NCBI GenBank assembly: GCA_022790905.1
Contig: JAAVYC010000078.1
Span: 1 to 15,868, forward strand
Source: Lachnospiraceae bacterium
GTDB taxonomy: Bacteria; Bacillota; Clostridia; Lachnospirales; Lachnospiraceae
Direction: 5' to 3'
Length of the DNA stretch: 15,868 nucleotides
In this document: in pieces, positions 1-8,057 of the stretch
Layout: each line of letters opens with the position of its first letter
Numbering within the stretch: position 1 is the first letter of the stretch
Made by a program: the position numbers and the translations under genes
Notes under the pieces: model-generated
Seen by the model: only the letters and a program-made list of their open reading frames with translations
What the model was told of the DNA's origin: nothing
Databases searched by the model: none

Positions 1-1
1 A

Positions 2-754
2 AAAGGATTTATCTGCGATATGGACGGCGTAATCTACCATGGAAATAAAATTCTTCCAGGTGTTGCAGAATTCATCCAATGGCTTCAAGACAAAGATAAA
101 AAATACCTATTTTTGACAAATAACAGTCAATATACACCACTGGAATTGCAGCAGAAACTGGCTCGCATGGGATTGAATGTCCCGGAGGAACATTTTTACA
201 CAAGCGCGTTGGCAACTGCTACATTTTTACAAAATCAATCTCCTGGTTGTTCGGTATTCGCAATTGGTGATGCAGGACTTCTCAACGCACTGTATGACAA
301 AGGAATTACCATGAATGATGTGAATCCTGATTATGTGGTTGTCGGTGAAGGTCACACTTATTCTCTTGATTCCCTAACAAAAGCAACGAATATGGTTTTA
401 AGTGGAGCAAAACTCATTGGCACAAACTCCGATGTGTCCGGTCCGATCGAAAACGGTATCGTCCCTGCCTGCCGCGCTTTGATTGCTCCTATTGAAATGG
501 CCACGGGTACCAAAGCATATTTCTGCGGTAAACCAAACCCGCTTATGATGCGTACCGGTCTTCGATTGCTGGACTGTCATTCCAATGAGGCCGTCATGGT
601 AGGGGATCGAATGGATACCGATGTTATTTCCGGCATGGAGAGCGGTATGTCTACTGTATTAGTGCTTTCTGGTGTTACAACTCGGGAAATGATGAAAACT
701 TATGCCTATCGGCCATCGGTTGTTCTAAACGGCGTAGGAGATATTGTAAGGTGA
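2..754 (+). CDS. HAD-IIA family (NagD-like) phosphatase, 5' end outside window
   Basis: This is a cytoplasmic haloacid-dehalogenase superfamily phosphatase of subclass IIA, the group of NagD and p-nitrophenyl/nucleotide phosphatases. The frame is open from position 2 and reads KGFICDMDGVIYHGN, so the catalytic DxD pair (codons 17-19 and 23-25) lies at the window edge. An ATG at position 20 would remove the nucleophile, so it cannot be the true start; a few codons are missing upstream. Visible motifs are motif I (DMDG), motif II (FLTNNS, about 30 residues on), a type-II cap region in the middle, the substrate-loop motif CGKPNP, and the metal-binding motif GDRMDTD near the C-terminus. About 250 residues are present, close to the usual full length for the family. 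The physiological substrate cannot be read from sequence. It is followed by a terminator, so it ends its transcription unit. The family call is firm; the NagD name is not. Confidence 0.93.
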   Translation, partial: KGFICDMDGVIYHGNKILPGVAEFIQWLQDKDKKYLFLTNNSQYTPLELQQKLARMGLNVPEEHFYTSALATATFLQNQSPGCSVFAIGDAGLLNALYDKGITMNDVNPDYVVVGEGHTYSLDSLTKATNMVLSGAKLIGTNSDVSGPIENGIVPACRALIAPIEMATGTKAYFCGKPNPLMMRTGLRLLDCHSNEAVMVGDRMDTDVISGMESGMSTVLVLSGVTTREMMKTYAYRPSVVLNGVGDIVR

Positions 755-786
755 TGGCAAAAATGATCGCAAAAAAGACAGATTAA

Positions 787-828
787 AAAAACCATGTTTC
801 CGATTTTATCGCCGGAAGCATGGTTTTT
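787..828. terminator. Bidirectional rho-independent terminator
   Basis: A 16-bp stem (787-802 paired with 813-828, one G-T wobble) surrounds a 10-nt loop. The upper strand ends in TTTTTGTTT and the lower strand ends in a run of seven T, so it can stop both the HAD gene from the left and the convergent five-gene operon ending at 880. The stem is the only obvious structure in the 125-nt gap between the two genes. Confidence 0.9.
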
Positions 829-879
829 GTTTACCGTGTTTTTGCAGTTTTTACTTTGTGATAGCGGCAGCAAACGTTT

Positions 880-1884
880 TTAACTTTTATAAGTGTTTTG
901 TGCGATTATAACGACACTTTTGTCTTTTCCTTTCTCCTCCATCCACATTCCCAATGCACCGATCACAGCGATTCCCATAACTATCAGGGTTCTCTTAAAA
1001 GCCCAGAACAATTCTCGATCTCTGTAAATATCTTCAATATCCAAATAACGCTTATAATTCCCAATCTGAGCCTCCAACAGATCCCCAAAAAATTCAAAAT
1101 CTGACCATCTAGATGGGATAAAGTCTTCCGAAAAGCACCAACTATTCCAAAATAATACTACAAATAATATCGCAACACCGATACGCACAGCCCACAGAAC
1201 AATTCTATTTTCATAGTACTCATTTTTTATTTTTCGATAAAAAAGACAAATCAAGACTCCCACAGGAATCAATCTCAAAAAACGTAACAGCCCGCGAAAA
1301 ATATCTGCTTCTATCACTGCTCCCTCTTCCAAAAGAACGCCTTTTGCAGATAAAACTCCCCTGATTTTTTCTACTCCGCCTCCGGCCTTACCTGACACTT
1401 CAATATACGAAAAATCTGCCTTTTCGTTTTCGCGCAAAAAGACAGGATCCTCTATCTTCAAAATACCACGAATCGTATAGCTCTTTTCCTCATAAAATAT
1501 TTTTTTGCCCAATACATCTGTATTTCCAAAGACTTCATATGCCGCTTTCTCACTCAGCATACATCCCAATACATCTCCTTTTTGCAGTGCGCTCCCTGCA
1601 CTTAGGCAGTCCGGGTAGACTGCATTTGCATCTCCCCAGATTTCCACTGACTTCACCATCACATTTCTTTTCAGTTCCGGATAAGAGATTTTCGCATTCT
1701 CAACCTGTCTCCAGAGTGTCATCTGCGGAATTTCTTTCTCTTTTTCGTAGATTTGTTTTAATCGTTCTGCTCCCAAAGCTTCTTTTGTAAATCGAATACT
1801 AATATGTCCTTTTTCTCTCTCAATATTTCTTTCTGTGTAAACAGAAAGCAACACAAAAAAAGCTGACACAGCAAGCAAGACCAC
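880..1884 (-). CDS. Membrane protein with MacB-like periplasmic-core domain (FtsX-like topology), last gene of operon
   Basis: This is a 334-residue integral membrane protein of unknown function. The start chosen is GTG at 1884: an AGGAAG ribosome site lies 7 nt upstream and no ATG, GTG or TTG precedes it in frame after the upstream stop. Hydrophobic segments lie at about residues 1-16, 203-217, 228-248 and 299-316. The first is followed by a long extracytoplasmic region (about 20-200) that has the MacB-type core pattern, including GDVLGCMLSEKAAYEVFG and LGKKIFYEEKSYTIRGIL. One membrane helix, an ectodomain and then three helices is the topology of FtsX/MacB permeases, but the C-terminal helices do not show a clear FtsX signature. 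It begins 32 nt after the HlyD-like gene, so it is probably co-transcribed. No MacB/LolD-type ATPase is adjacent. It may be a partner of the HlyD-like protein or a divergent mechanotransmission permease. Confidence 0.7.
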   Translation of the reverse strand: MVLLAVSAFFVLLSVYTERNIEREKGHISIRFTKEALGAERLKQIYEKEKEIPQMTLWRQVENAKISYPELKRNVMVKSVEIWGDANAVYPDCLSAGSALQKGDVLGCMLSEKAAYEVFGNTDVLGKKIFYEEKSYTIRGILKIEDPVFLRENEKADFSYIEVSGKAGGGVEKIRGVLSAKGVLLEEGAVIEADIFRGLLRFLRLIPVGVLICLFYRKIKNEYYENRIVLWAVRIGVAILFVVLFWNSWCFSEDFIPSRWSDFEFFGDLLEAQIGNYKRYLDIEDIYRDRELFWAFKRTLIVMGIAVIGALGMWMEEKGKDKSVVIIAQNTYKS

Positions 1885-1916
1885 AGATTTTCTTCCTTTT
1901 AATTTTATCTTCCACT

Positions 1917-3266
1917 TTATTCTTTTCGTACACGGTCACCTGCCTTAATCGCCTTATTGCTGCCTACAATTATTTCATCTTCCTCCATAAGTGCGCTTTC
2001 CACCGCTGCATTTACTTCGTTTTGTTCTTTTACCTCTATATTTACCCTTGCCGCTTTTTTTTCTTTTCCCAGTATCGAACTGCGCTCTTCCAAAATCAAT
2101 ACATATTTTCCTGTGCCATCTTCTCTGATTGCCTCCAATGGTATCAGCGCCTTATATTCTTTGGACTCCTTGTCCACTTTAAAATGCATTCTACTTCCCA
2201 CAACAAGCTCATTCTTATTTAATTTCACAACTATCTCGACTTTTGCCTTTTGACTCTCCTCACTCTCCTGTGTTTCCTGTCCGTTGGAAAGTTTTCGAAT
2301 TTCTGTAATTTTACCTTTTATTTCTTCTTTTTTCTCTGTCTCTATAATCACAACCGGATCGTTTTCTTTTAGCCCCAGTGCTTCCTCCTCATCCAATTCG
2401 GCTCTAAATTTCTCATTTCCATTTCCAATTTTAAAATATTCCTGTCCGCTTGTGACCGTTCCCAATACTGCCGTCACTTCTGTGATGGTTCCATCACAGG
2501 AAGCTGTCATCTTACCCCCAGCTCGAATCAATTCTTCCAGCTTTTTTATCTCCTTTTCTTTCTGGCCCATATCCACGCGGATTCCTTCTTTTGACAACTC
2601 TGCCAGTCTTCTTTGTCTCTGGTTCTCTGCCTCCGCATTTGCATCGCTTTCTCGCGCTTCTGCCAAAGCATTTTGCGCTTCCGCAAGGCTCTGTTCCAAG
2701 CTTCCCTTTTGATTTTCACATTCTTGTATTCCCGCTTCCAGAGACTGCTTCTCTTCCTCAGACAGTTCTTCCTCATCCTCAGTCTTCTGTCTGTATTCCT
2801 CCTGTCTTCTCTCTAATTCCGCTACAATGGCATTCAATTCTTCGCTCAATTGATTCACCGTCTGTTCTGCCTTCTCTCCCTGTGTTGCCGGAGTAGCGGC
2901 ATTTCCATGAATCACCTGCTCTTGCATTGACAACTCCAGTTTCCGCTTCTCCGCTTCATAGGTTTCCTTTTTTTCTTTCAGGGACTCCATATCAAAAACT
3001 GCCAGGATATCTCCCTGTTTCACTTCTGTTCCAATTTCCATCAACTGTACTGGCTTCGCATCGATTGGCAAAAAAAGTACTTCTTCTCTCTCTGCCATCA
3101 CATTGCCCTCCCCCTCCAAAACAAACTTCAAAGCTCCCCTTTTTATCTTTTCCACCTTTACTTTTGGTATTGTCACAGAATCTGCCGCTCTTGACAAAAC
3201 CGTACACACCAGCATCCCTGCAAAAAACAAAAAAATCCATTTCCATATTTTTTTCTCTTTTCCCAT
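1917..3266 (-). CDS. HlyD/MFP-type membrane fusion (efflux periplasmic adaptor) protein
   Basis: This is a 449-residue membrane-anchored adaptor of the HlyD/AcrA/MacA group. The N-terminus has a single anchor helix (about residues 8-24) and no lipobox. It is followed by the first lipoyl half (about 66-96, pattern GTEVKQGDILAVFD), a long charged coiled-coil hairpin (about 97-249, rich in Glu, Lys, Gln and Ala), the second lipoyl half (about 250-282), and beta-barrel and membrane-proximal domains to the C-terminus (ending with the typical IIVGSNKAIKAGDRV). In monoderm bacteria such proteins assist ABC exporters of peptides or lipids. The ATG at 3266 has an AAAGGAG site that contains the TAG stop of the upstream permease gene, which suggests translational coupling. 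The next gene encodes a MacB-like ectodomain protein, a natural partner type. Pairing with a MalFG-like permease in one operon is unusual. Confidence 0.88.
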   Translation of the reverse strand: MGKEKKIWKWIFLFFAGMLVCTVLSRAADSVTIPKVKVEKIKRGALKFVLEGEGNVMAEREEVLFLPIDAKPVQLMEIGTEVKQGDILAVFDMESLKEKKETYEAEKRKLELSMQEQVIHGNAATPATQGEKAEQTVNQLSEELNAIVAELERRQEEYRQKTEDEEELSEEEKQSLEAGIQECENQKGSLEQSLAEAQNALAEARESDANAEAENQRQRRLAELSKEGIRVDMGQKEKEIKKLEELIRAGGKMTASCDGTITEVTAVLGTVTSGQEYFKIGNGNEKFRAELDEEEALGLKENDPVVIIETEKKEEIKGKITEIRKLSNGQETQESEESQKAKVEIVVKLNKNELVVGSRMHFKVDKESKEYKALIPLEAIREDGTGKYVLILEERSSILGKEKKAARVNIEVKEQNEVNAAVESALMEEDEIIVGSNKAIKAGDRVRKE

Positions 3267-3269
3267 TCT

Positions 3270-4109
3270 CTACTCCTTTAACCCAGACGCTGCGATTCCT
3301 TCTTCGAGATATCTCTGTCCAAATATAAAAATCAAAATGGCCGGTATCATCATAATGACAGAAGCCACAAAAGACACGCTCACTTTATCCACCGCTATAT
3401 TCGGCAAATAGAGCGACAACGGCCACAATTCTTTCTCCTGTAAGAACGTCATCGGCTGTTCAATCGCATTCCAATATTCCAAAAATCCAAGTATCAAAAC
3501 CGATAAAATTCCAGGATAGCCAAGTGGAATCCCTATTTTAAGAAATACCTGAAAATCGGAAGCGCCGTCAATTTTTGCCGCCTCGATCAATGGCTTGGGA
3601 ATCGATTTGAAAAATTTTGTTAAAATAAAAACCGGAAATGCTGAAAAAATTCCCGGAAGAATCACAGCAAGATGCGTATTTAAAATATGCAGTTTTGACA
3701 AAACCAGATACGTGGACACCATCGTCACCTGAAAAGGCATAATCATCAAAATCATATAAAAAAAGTATAGTATCTTTTTCCCTTTGAACTCATATTGTGC
3801 AAAGGCCCAAGCCGCCGGAACGGATACCAGCAATTGTCCTATCAGCACTGGAAAAACCTGTTTGCAGGAATTCCAAAACATTACGAAGAACCCCGGCGAA
3901 TCCAACAGAAGTTCTACATAAGCCCTAAGTGTCGGATATTGGGGAAACAGTGCAAAACGAATGCCCTCGTCCCCGTTATTCAACACTCCTCCATACGTCT
4001 CCGACAATTCTCCGGCTCCCATAAAAGAACTGGTGAACATGATCAACAACGGCGTTACAAAGAGCAGGCAGATAAAACACAGTGTCAAAAATAATATTCT
4101 CTTCTTCAT
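3270..4109 (-). CDS. MalG-like carbohydrate-type ABC transporter permease
   Basis: This 279-residue inner-membrane permease belongs to the MalG/binding-protein-dependent transport family (BPD_transp_1). About six hydrophobic segments are visible, the first at residues 5-25. The cytoplasmic EAA loop, which docks the ATPase, is clear at about 176-200 (EAAKIDGASDFQVFLKIGIP). A canonical EAA loop implies it works with an ATPase, but none is encoded in this operon; many Firmicutes use one shared MsmX/MsmK-type ATPase for several such transporters. The ATG at 4109 overlaps the stop of the preceding MalF-like gene by four bases (ATGA) and has an AGGAG site 6-7 nt upstream, so the two permeases should be made in equal amounts. 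The substrate cannot be inferred. Confidence 0.93.
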   Translation of the reverse strand: MKKRILFLTLCFICLLFVTPLLIMFTSSFMGAGELSETYGGVLNNGDEGIRFALFPQYPTLRAYVELLLDSPGFFVMFWNSCKQVFPVLIGQLLVSVPAAWAFAQYEFKGKKILYFFYMILMIMPFQVTMVSTYLVLSKLHILNTHLAVILPGIFSAFPVFILTKFFKSIPKPLIEAAKIDGASDFQVFLKIGIPLGYPGILSVLILGFLEYWNAIEQPMTFLQEKELWPLSLYLPNIAVDKVSVSFVASVIMMIPAILIFIFGQRYLEEGIAASGLKE

Positions 4110-5041
4110 TCTCTACTCCTCATTTCCAATCTTTTTTCCAGCACAAGAAAAACTCCGATCAACACAGCGATAAATACTGCCAAAACAACTGCTGCCGTAC
4201 TCATTTTCTGAATATCCAGACTGACAAACCAATTGTTAAATAGATGCTGAAGCATATAAATACTCTCATGTGGATAATCACCTGCGATCAGATACGCCTC
4301 CCGAAACACTTTAAAAGAATTGACAAAGGCCAAAATGGTAATCATCGTAAAAGAGGATACCAGCTGCGGAAGCGTAATGTAAAAAAAACATTTCCAGTCA
4401 CTCGCCCCGTCCACTCTCGCCGCCTCATAATAAGTCGCGGGAATTCCGTTCAGACCCGCCAACCACAAAACGATAAAATAGCCCATATTTTTCCAGAGAT
4501 AGCTAAATACTAAGACGGCAAAGGCCGTCTTTTCATTCATCCAATCCACAGGTGCTATAGAAAAGATCTGCAGCCATCCATTTAAAAACCCATTTTTATC
4601 AAACAACAATTTCCAGAATAATACGACCGATGCAATGGGAACTGCCATGGGGATTAAAAATGCTCCCTGAAATACTTTCTTTTTCTCTCCCATTTTTTGA
4701 ATCGCCAATGCCAACACTAATGACGATACAATTAGAAGCGGAATACAAACTCCTAAAAAACGCAATGTATTCTTCACTGCCAGCAAAAACGCCTCGTTTT
4801 CAAAAACCGTCTGATAGTTCGCCATCCCGACAAATCGGTTAGAAAATGCCTCTGTAAAAGATCTCTTTATCACATCCAAAAATGGAAAAACGGTGAAGAT
4901 TCCCGTCCCGAGAAAACTCGGGAGCAGGAATAACCACACTTTTTTTCCGCTATTCTTTGAGGTACGTCTCTGTCTTGCCTGTGATATTTTGAACGGTCTC
5001 TTCCAATGATTTTTCCCCTTTGAAGTATGCGATTCCTTCAT
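4106..5041 (-). CDS. MalF-like carbohydrate-type ABC transporter permease
   Basis: This 311-residue permease is the MalF-type partner of the adjacent MalG-like protein. A basic, low-complexity N-terminal tail (residues 1-34) precedes the first membrane helix (about 35-57), and about six helices follow. The EAA loop is at about 206-230 (EAARVDGASDWKCFFYITLP). The sequence GDYPHESIYMLQHLFNNWF resembles a conserved segment of lactose/N-acetylglucosamine-type permeases. The ATG at 5041 has a very strong ribosome site (GGAGGTGAT, 5-6 nt away), which places the start 92 nt inside the end of the binding-protein gene. A downstream GTG at 4939 would avoid the overlap but has no comparable site. It forms a heterodimeric channel with the MalG-like protein, presumably powered by an ATPase encoded elsewhere. 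Confidence 0.93.
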   Translation of the reverse strand: MKESHTSKGKNHWKRPFKISQARQRRTSKNSGKKVWLFLLPSFLGTGIFTVFPFLDVIKRSFTEAFSNRFVGMANYQTVFENEAFLLAVKNTLRFLGVCIPLLIVSSLVLALAIQKMGEKKKVFQGAFLIPMAVPIASVVLFWKLLFDKNGFLNGWLQIFSIAPVDWMNEKTAFAVLVFSYLWKNMGYFIVLWLAGLNGIPATYYEAARVDGASDWKCFFYITLPQLVSSFTMITILAFVNSFKVFREAYLIAGDYPHESIYMLQHLFNNWFVSLDIQKMSTAAVVLAVFIAVLIGVFLVLEKRLEMRSRE

Positions 5042-7196
5042 TTATAATCACCTCCAAAATGGCGTCATCTATCTGTACTGCGGTATCAGCGCTACGCTCA
5101 ATATCTGCAAACGGCTGAACCTGTGTTCCATCCGGCTCCGAAGCGCTAAACATTTCCCCGTTCTCATCGGTTCCGCCGATAGAGATACCCGCTCCGTCCT
5201 CGGGAGCTTTTCTTGTACACCAGCTTTCCAGCGCTTTTTCATTTACCGGAAAACCGTCTTCTAGGCTGAGTGACTGTACCTCTTCCGAAAACAGCATTTC
5301 TAAAAATTCTTGTGCCAATTCTTTATTTTTCGAGGCACTGTTCACTCCGACAATCCCACGCGGAAGATAGAGTCCATTGATCGCCTGTGGCGTCGCATTC
5401 ATTTGTTTTAATACCTCGCATGGCTCCATCAGGTCAAAGATTCCTCCCGCTTCCACGACAACCGCCTGTTTTTTCTTTCTCGCAAGCAAATCATTATTTG
5501 TACTGATACTTTCCAACATTTCTGATCCCAATTCTTTTTTCAGTGACTCTTCTGTCATATCCGGCATCCTGCTCAAATAAAGTTCCATCTGAGTGCTCTC
5601 CTCCACACTCATGACATCCCCCAATTTCTTAGCTGTCTCCAGCAATTCTTTCAAATTCTCCTTTGGCAACACCTTTTTTCCCGAATCTAAAAACAGATCT
5701 TTGTAATTGATGGTCAGCAGCATTCTCAAATATTTCTCAAACGAAGCATAACCTTTTCCCAGTAACTGCTTTTCTCCAGAACCATCCAAAAACTTGCTGA
5801 GCGCCTTTAAGGATTTTATCGCTTCTACTTCCTCCTTCGAACCATACAATCCCAATACTCTCGCACGTACTGGCATTCCATAGATCTTTTTATCATTCTT
5901 CATACTCTCTACAATATTTTCTAATAAAGGATTTTCTTTTGACAACTCTTTATAGAAGTCTGTCATATTTTCTAAGACTCCCTTTTCTATATAAGAATCC
6001 ATTGGAAGTCCGTCTAAGATCAGAACATCCGCCCCATTTCCGCTTAAAAGCTCTGTATTCAATACGCGAATCTGGTCTGCCTTCGTGGTACTCGTCTCCT
6101 GCTGACTTCCCGTTTTATAATGTATCCTTACATCCGTATGTTTTTTCTGAAATCTGGAAATCGCCTGTTTTACAGTCTTATTTTCCTCTAACCCATATAC
6201 AGTAAACTGATGATCCGCTGTGACTTTGGCATTTTTGTCGTAGACATAGCGCACAAGCATCGCCGAACCTTCATCCTGATTATAAAGTGCAAAATAATCT
6301 TCTTTTTCTCCGAGTGCAAAACCGATGATATCTATGGCCGCATCTCCCATCGATGCCATATCTCCCTCAATCATGGTCTCCACTGTCGAGCCATCTTTAT
6401 TGACATGATGCAGGCCTTTTGCATTCAGAAAATAGCAATCCTCCTTTTTTCCCATTTTCAGAATTCCAAAACTTTCATTGAGATTTTTATAGGAAAATTC
6501 TTGTACTACCTCTCCTGTATGGATGTCATAGACGAAAAATCCGTCAATCTCTTTATTCATCACAATGGCCCTTCCATTTCGATAATCAAACATCTTAAGC
6601 CCTGTCGTATCCACGGACCCCTGCTCCGCATCGAGTAGACGGCTGCCGTCTGCGATCGAATAAACTTCCAGTTTTCCCACAGAATTACTCGTTATGACAT
6701 TTCCATCCGCCATAATGCCAACCATCTCTATATCTGTGGAACCTGAAAGGACATCCGGGAGAATCTCTTCTGTGGCGATACCATCTGTGGTTTTTAAAAG
6801 ATGCATTTTTCCTTCCTTATAATAAAGAAGATATTCATTTCCATCTTCTCCCTCAAAAATATCTTTTAAGTAACAATCTTCTCCTCCAATAACAGAATTT
6901 AACCAATCTGCTTTTGCCTCTGTATAATTGCTTCCATCTGAAGACTCATAGGCCTGATAAGTCTTTTCTTCCGGACGGAATGTATAAATTTTAAAGCTGC
7001 CTTCCTTTTTATGAATCAAGCTGACTCCCCGCTCATCTTCCTGAATTGGCAGATCTATCATCTGTTCCACATATCGTCCTTTTGCTTTCTTTTTATTCTC
7101 CTCTTTTCCATCTCCTTTGCATCCTGTCAAAATTCCCATTGCCAGAGCACAAACGAGTAGCATGGAAATCCATACCTTTCCCTTTTTTTGCCTCAT
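4950..7196 (-). CDS. Lipoprotein: extracellular solute-binding protein with large N-terminal propeller-like domain
   Basis: This is a 748-residue surface lipoprotein, first gene of the operon. The signal peptide ends in a lipobox LTGC with Cys26 as the lipidated residue. Residues about 340-740 look like a type-1 solute-binding protein: a start such as KTVKQAISRFQKKHTDVRI, then GADVLILDGLPMDSYIEKG, and a C-terminus ending in KSLEETVQNITGKTETYL. Residues about 45-325 are extra compared with normal binding proteins (about 400-450 residues). They contain repeated short beta-strand units such as GKLEVYSIADGSRLL and GFFVYDIHTGEVVQEF, suggestive of a beta-propeller, though this is inferred from pattern only. 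The ATG at 7196 has AGGAGG 10 nt upstream. Its promoter faces the two-component genes and shares a mirrored operator with them. The ligand is unknown; the extra domain could bind a polymer, peptide or partner protein. Confidence 0.88.
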   Translation of the reverse strand: MRQKKGKVWISMLLVCALAMGILTGCKGDGKEENKKKAKGRYVEQMIDLPIQEDERGVSLIHKKEGSFKIYTFRPEEKTYQAYESSDGSNYTEAKADWLNSVIGGEDCYLKDIFEGEDGNEYLLYYKEGKMHLLKTTDGIATEEILPDVLSGSTDIEMVGIMADGNVITSNSVGKLEVYSIADGSRLLDAEQGSVDTTGLKMFDYRNGRAIVMNKEIDGFFVYDIHTGEVVQEFSYKNLNESFGILKMGKKEDCYFLNAKGLHHVNKDGSTVETMIEGDMASMGDAAIDIIGFALGEKEDYFALYNQDEGSAMLVRYVYDKNAKVTADHQFTVYGLEENKTVKQAISRFQKKHTDVRIHYKTGSQQETSTTKADQIRVLNTELLSGNGADVLILDGLPMDSYIEKGVLENMTDFYKELSKENPLLENIVESMKNDKKIYGMPVRARVLGLYGSKEEVEAIKSLKALSKFLDGSGEKQLLGKGYASFEKYLRMLLTINYKDLFLDSGKKVLPKENLKELLETAKKLGDVMSVEESTQMELYLSRMPDMTEESLKKELGSEMLESISTNNDLLARKKKQAVVVEAGGIFDLMEPCEVLKQMNATPQAINGLYLPRGIVGVNSASKNKELAQEFLEMLFSEEVQSLSLEDGFPVNEKALESWCTRKAPEDGAGISIGGTDENGEMFSASEPDGTQVQPFADIERSADTAVQIDDAILEVIINEGIAYFKGEKSLEETVQNITGKTETYLKE

Positions 7197-7246
7197 CTGT
7201 ATGATTCCTCCTGTTCTTTCTATTTTAACTCAACTGCTTACTACCA

Positions 7247-7280
7247 ATACTATCAGAGAAAGCTCTAAAAAACTTTTAAG
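7247..7280 (-). promoter_or_regulatory. Operon promoter with tandem 11-bp-spaced operator half-sites
   Basis: Read on the minus strand, two half-sites TTAAAAGTTT (7279-7270) and TTAGAGCTTT (7268-7259) are spaced 11 bp apart. They are followed by CTCTG and a -10-like TAGTAT (7252-7247). No consensus -35 exists at the 17-bp position (AAGTTT), as expected if an OmpR-type activator bound to the half-sites recruits polymerase. The predicted start would give a leader of about 40 nt before the binding-protein gene. The regulator is inferred to be the divergent response regulator. Confidence 0.65.
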
Positions 7281-7293
7281 TTTTTCTCCATTT

Positions 7294-7327
7294 CTTAGAG
7301 ATTTTTTAGAGATTTCTCTGGTATACT
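7294..7327 (+). promoter_or_regulatory. Two-component-system promoter with tandem 11-bp-spaced operator half-sites
   Basis: Two identical half-sites TTAGAGATTT (7295-7304 and 7306-7315), spaced 11 bp apart, are followed by CTCTG and a -10-like TATACT (7322-7327). The hexamer 17 bp upstream (AGATTT) is not a consensus -35, so activation by a bound regulator is likely. The module is a mirror image of the one at 7247-7280, with 26 of 34 positions identical and the same spacing throughout, which points to autoregulation by the response regulator encoded downstream. Confidence 0.65.
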
Positions 7328-7364
7328 TTTTTATTATATAGCAAAACAGAAAGTTGGGAAATTT

Positions 7365-8057
7365 ATGCGTTTACTGATTATAGACGACGATGAGGCACTC
7401 TGCGAAGCCCTCACCATACAATTGAATAGCTCCGGTTACGACGTTGATTCCTGTCTAAGCGGAGAAGATGCTCTTTTTTATGCTCTACAGAATTCCTACG
7501 ACGTCATTCTCTTAGATCGAATGCTGCCCGTCATAGACGGACTGACTCTGCTCGCATCTATTCGAAAAAACAAGATTCATACCCCCGTCATTATGATGAC
7601 AGCGATGACTAGAATTCAGGACCGCATTGAGGGACTAGATACAGGAGCCGACGACTATATTACGAAACCTTTTGACACGCAAGAACTGATGGCACGCATC
7701 CGCGCCCTCACAAGACGACCGCACGCTATGGACTCCCTAAACATCCTTACCTTTGCTGACCTTACTCTGAACACTGTGAGGCAGGAATTGGGCACAAAAA
7801 AAAGCACCATTTCTCTATCGAAACGAGAAACAGCGCTTTTTGAATATTTCTTCCGTAATAAAAACCAGACCCTTTCCAGAAACATGCTACTCTCACATAT
7901 CTGGGGACCGGACTCTGAGGTGGAACAGGGGAACTTAGACAATTACATTCATTTTGCAAGAAAACGACTAAAATCGTTAAAAAGCCGTGTACAGTTAAAA
8001 ACCGTTCACGGTATCGGATACCGAATGGAGGACGGCAATGTTTCATCAATTTCATAA
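7365..8057 (+). CDS. OmpR/PhoB-family response regulator
   Basis: This 230-residue cytoplasmic transcription factor has an N-terminal receiver domain (about 1-115) with the acidic cluster DDD at 7-9, phospho-acceptor Asp51 (VILLDRMLP), Thr79 and Lys101 (TKPF). A C-terminal winged-helix DNA-binding domain (about 125-222) ends with the typical VHGIGYR. Length is standard for the family. It is expected to be phosphorylated by the kinase encoded immediately downstream, whose start overlaps this gene by 20 nt, and to bind the tandem repeats in the divergent promoter region, so controlling its own gene and the five-gene operon. The ATG at 7365 has only a modest ribosome site (GGGAA). Family assignment is secure; the target operon is inferred from the operator symmetry. 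Confidence 0.96.
   Translation: MRLLIIDDDEALCEALTIQLNSSGYDVDSCLSGEDALFYALQNSYDVILLDRMLPVIDGLTLLASIRKNKIHTPVIMMTAMTRIQDRIEGLDTGADDYITKPFDTQELMARIRALTRRPHAMDSLNILTFADLTLNTVRQELGTKKSTISLSKRETALFEYFFRNKNQTLSRNMLLSHIWGPDSEVEQGNLDNYIHFARKRLKSLKSRVQLKTVHGIGYRMEDGNVSSIS

Noticed and set aside
1957..3411. Several Ser/Phe/Leu-rich plus-strand open frames opposite the HlyD-like gene
   Set aside because: They are composition artefacts of the complement of Glu/Lys-rich coiled-coil coding sequence.
4937..4939. GTG start for the MalF-like permease avoiding the overlap
   Set aside because: Only a weak CGGA precedes it, while 5041 has a near-perfect ribosome site at the right distance.
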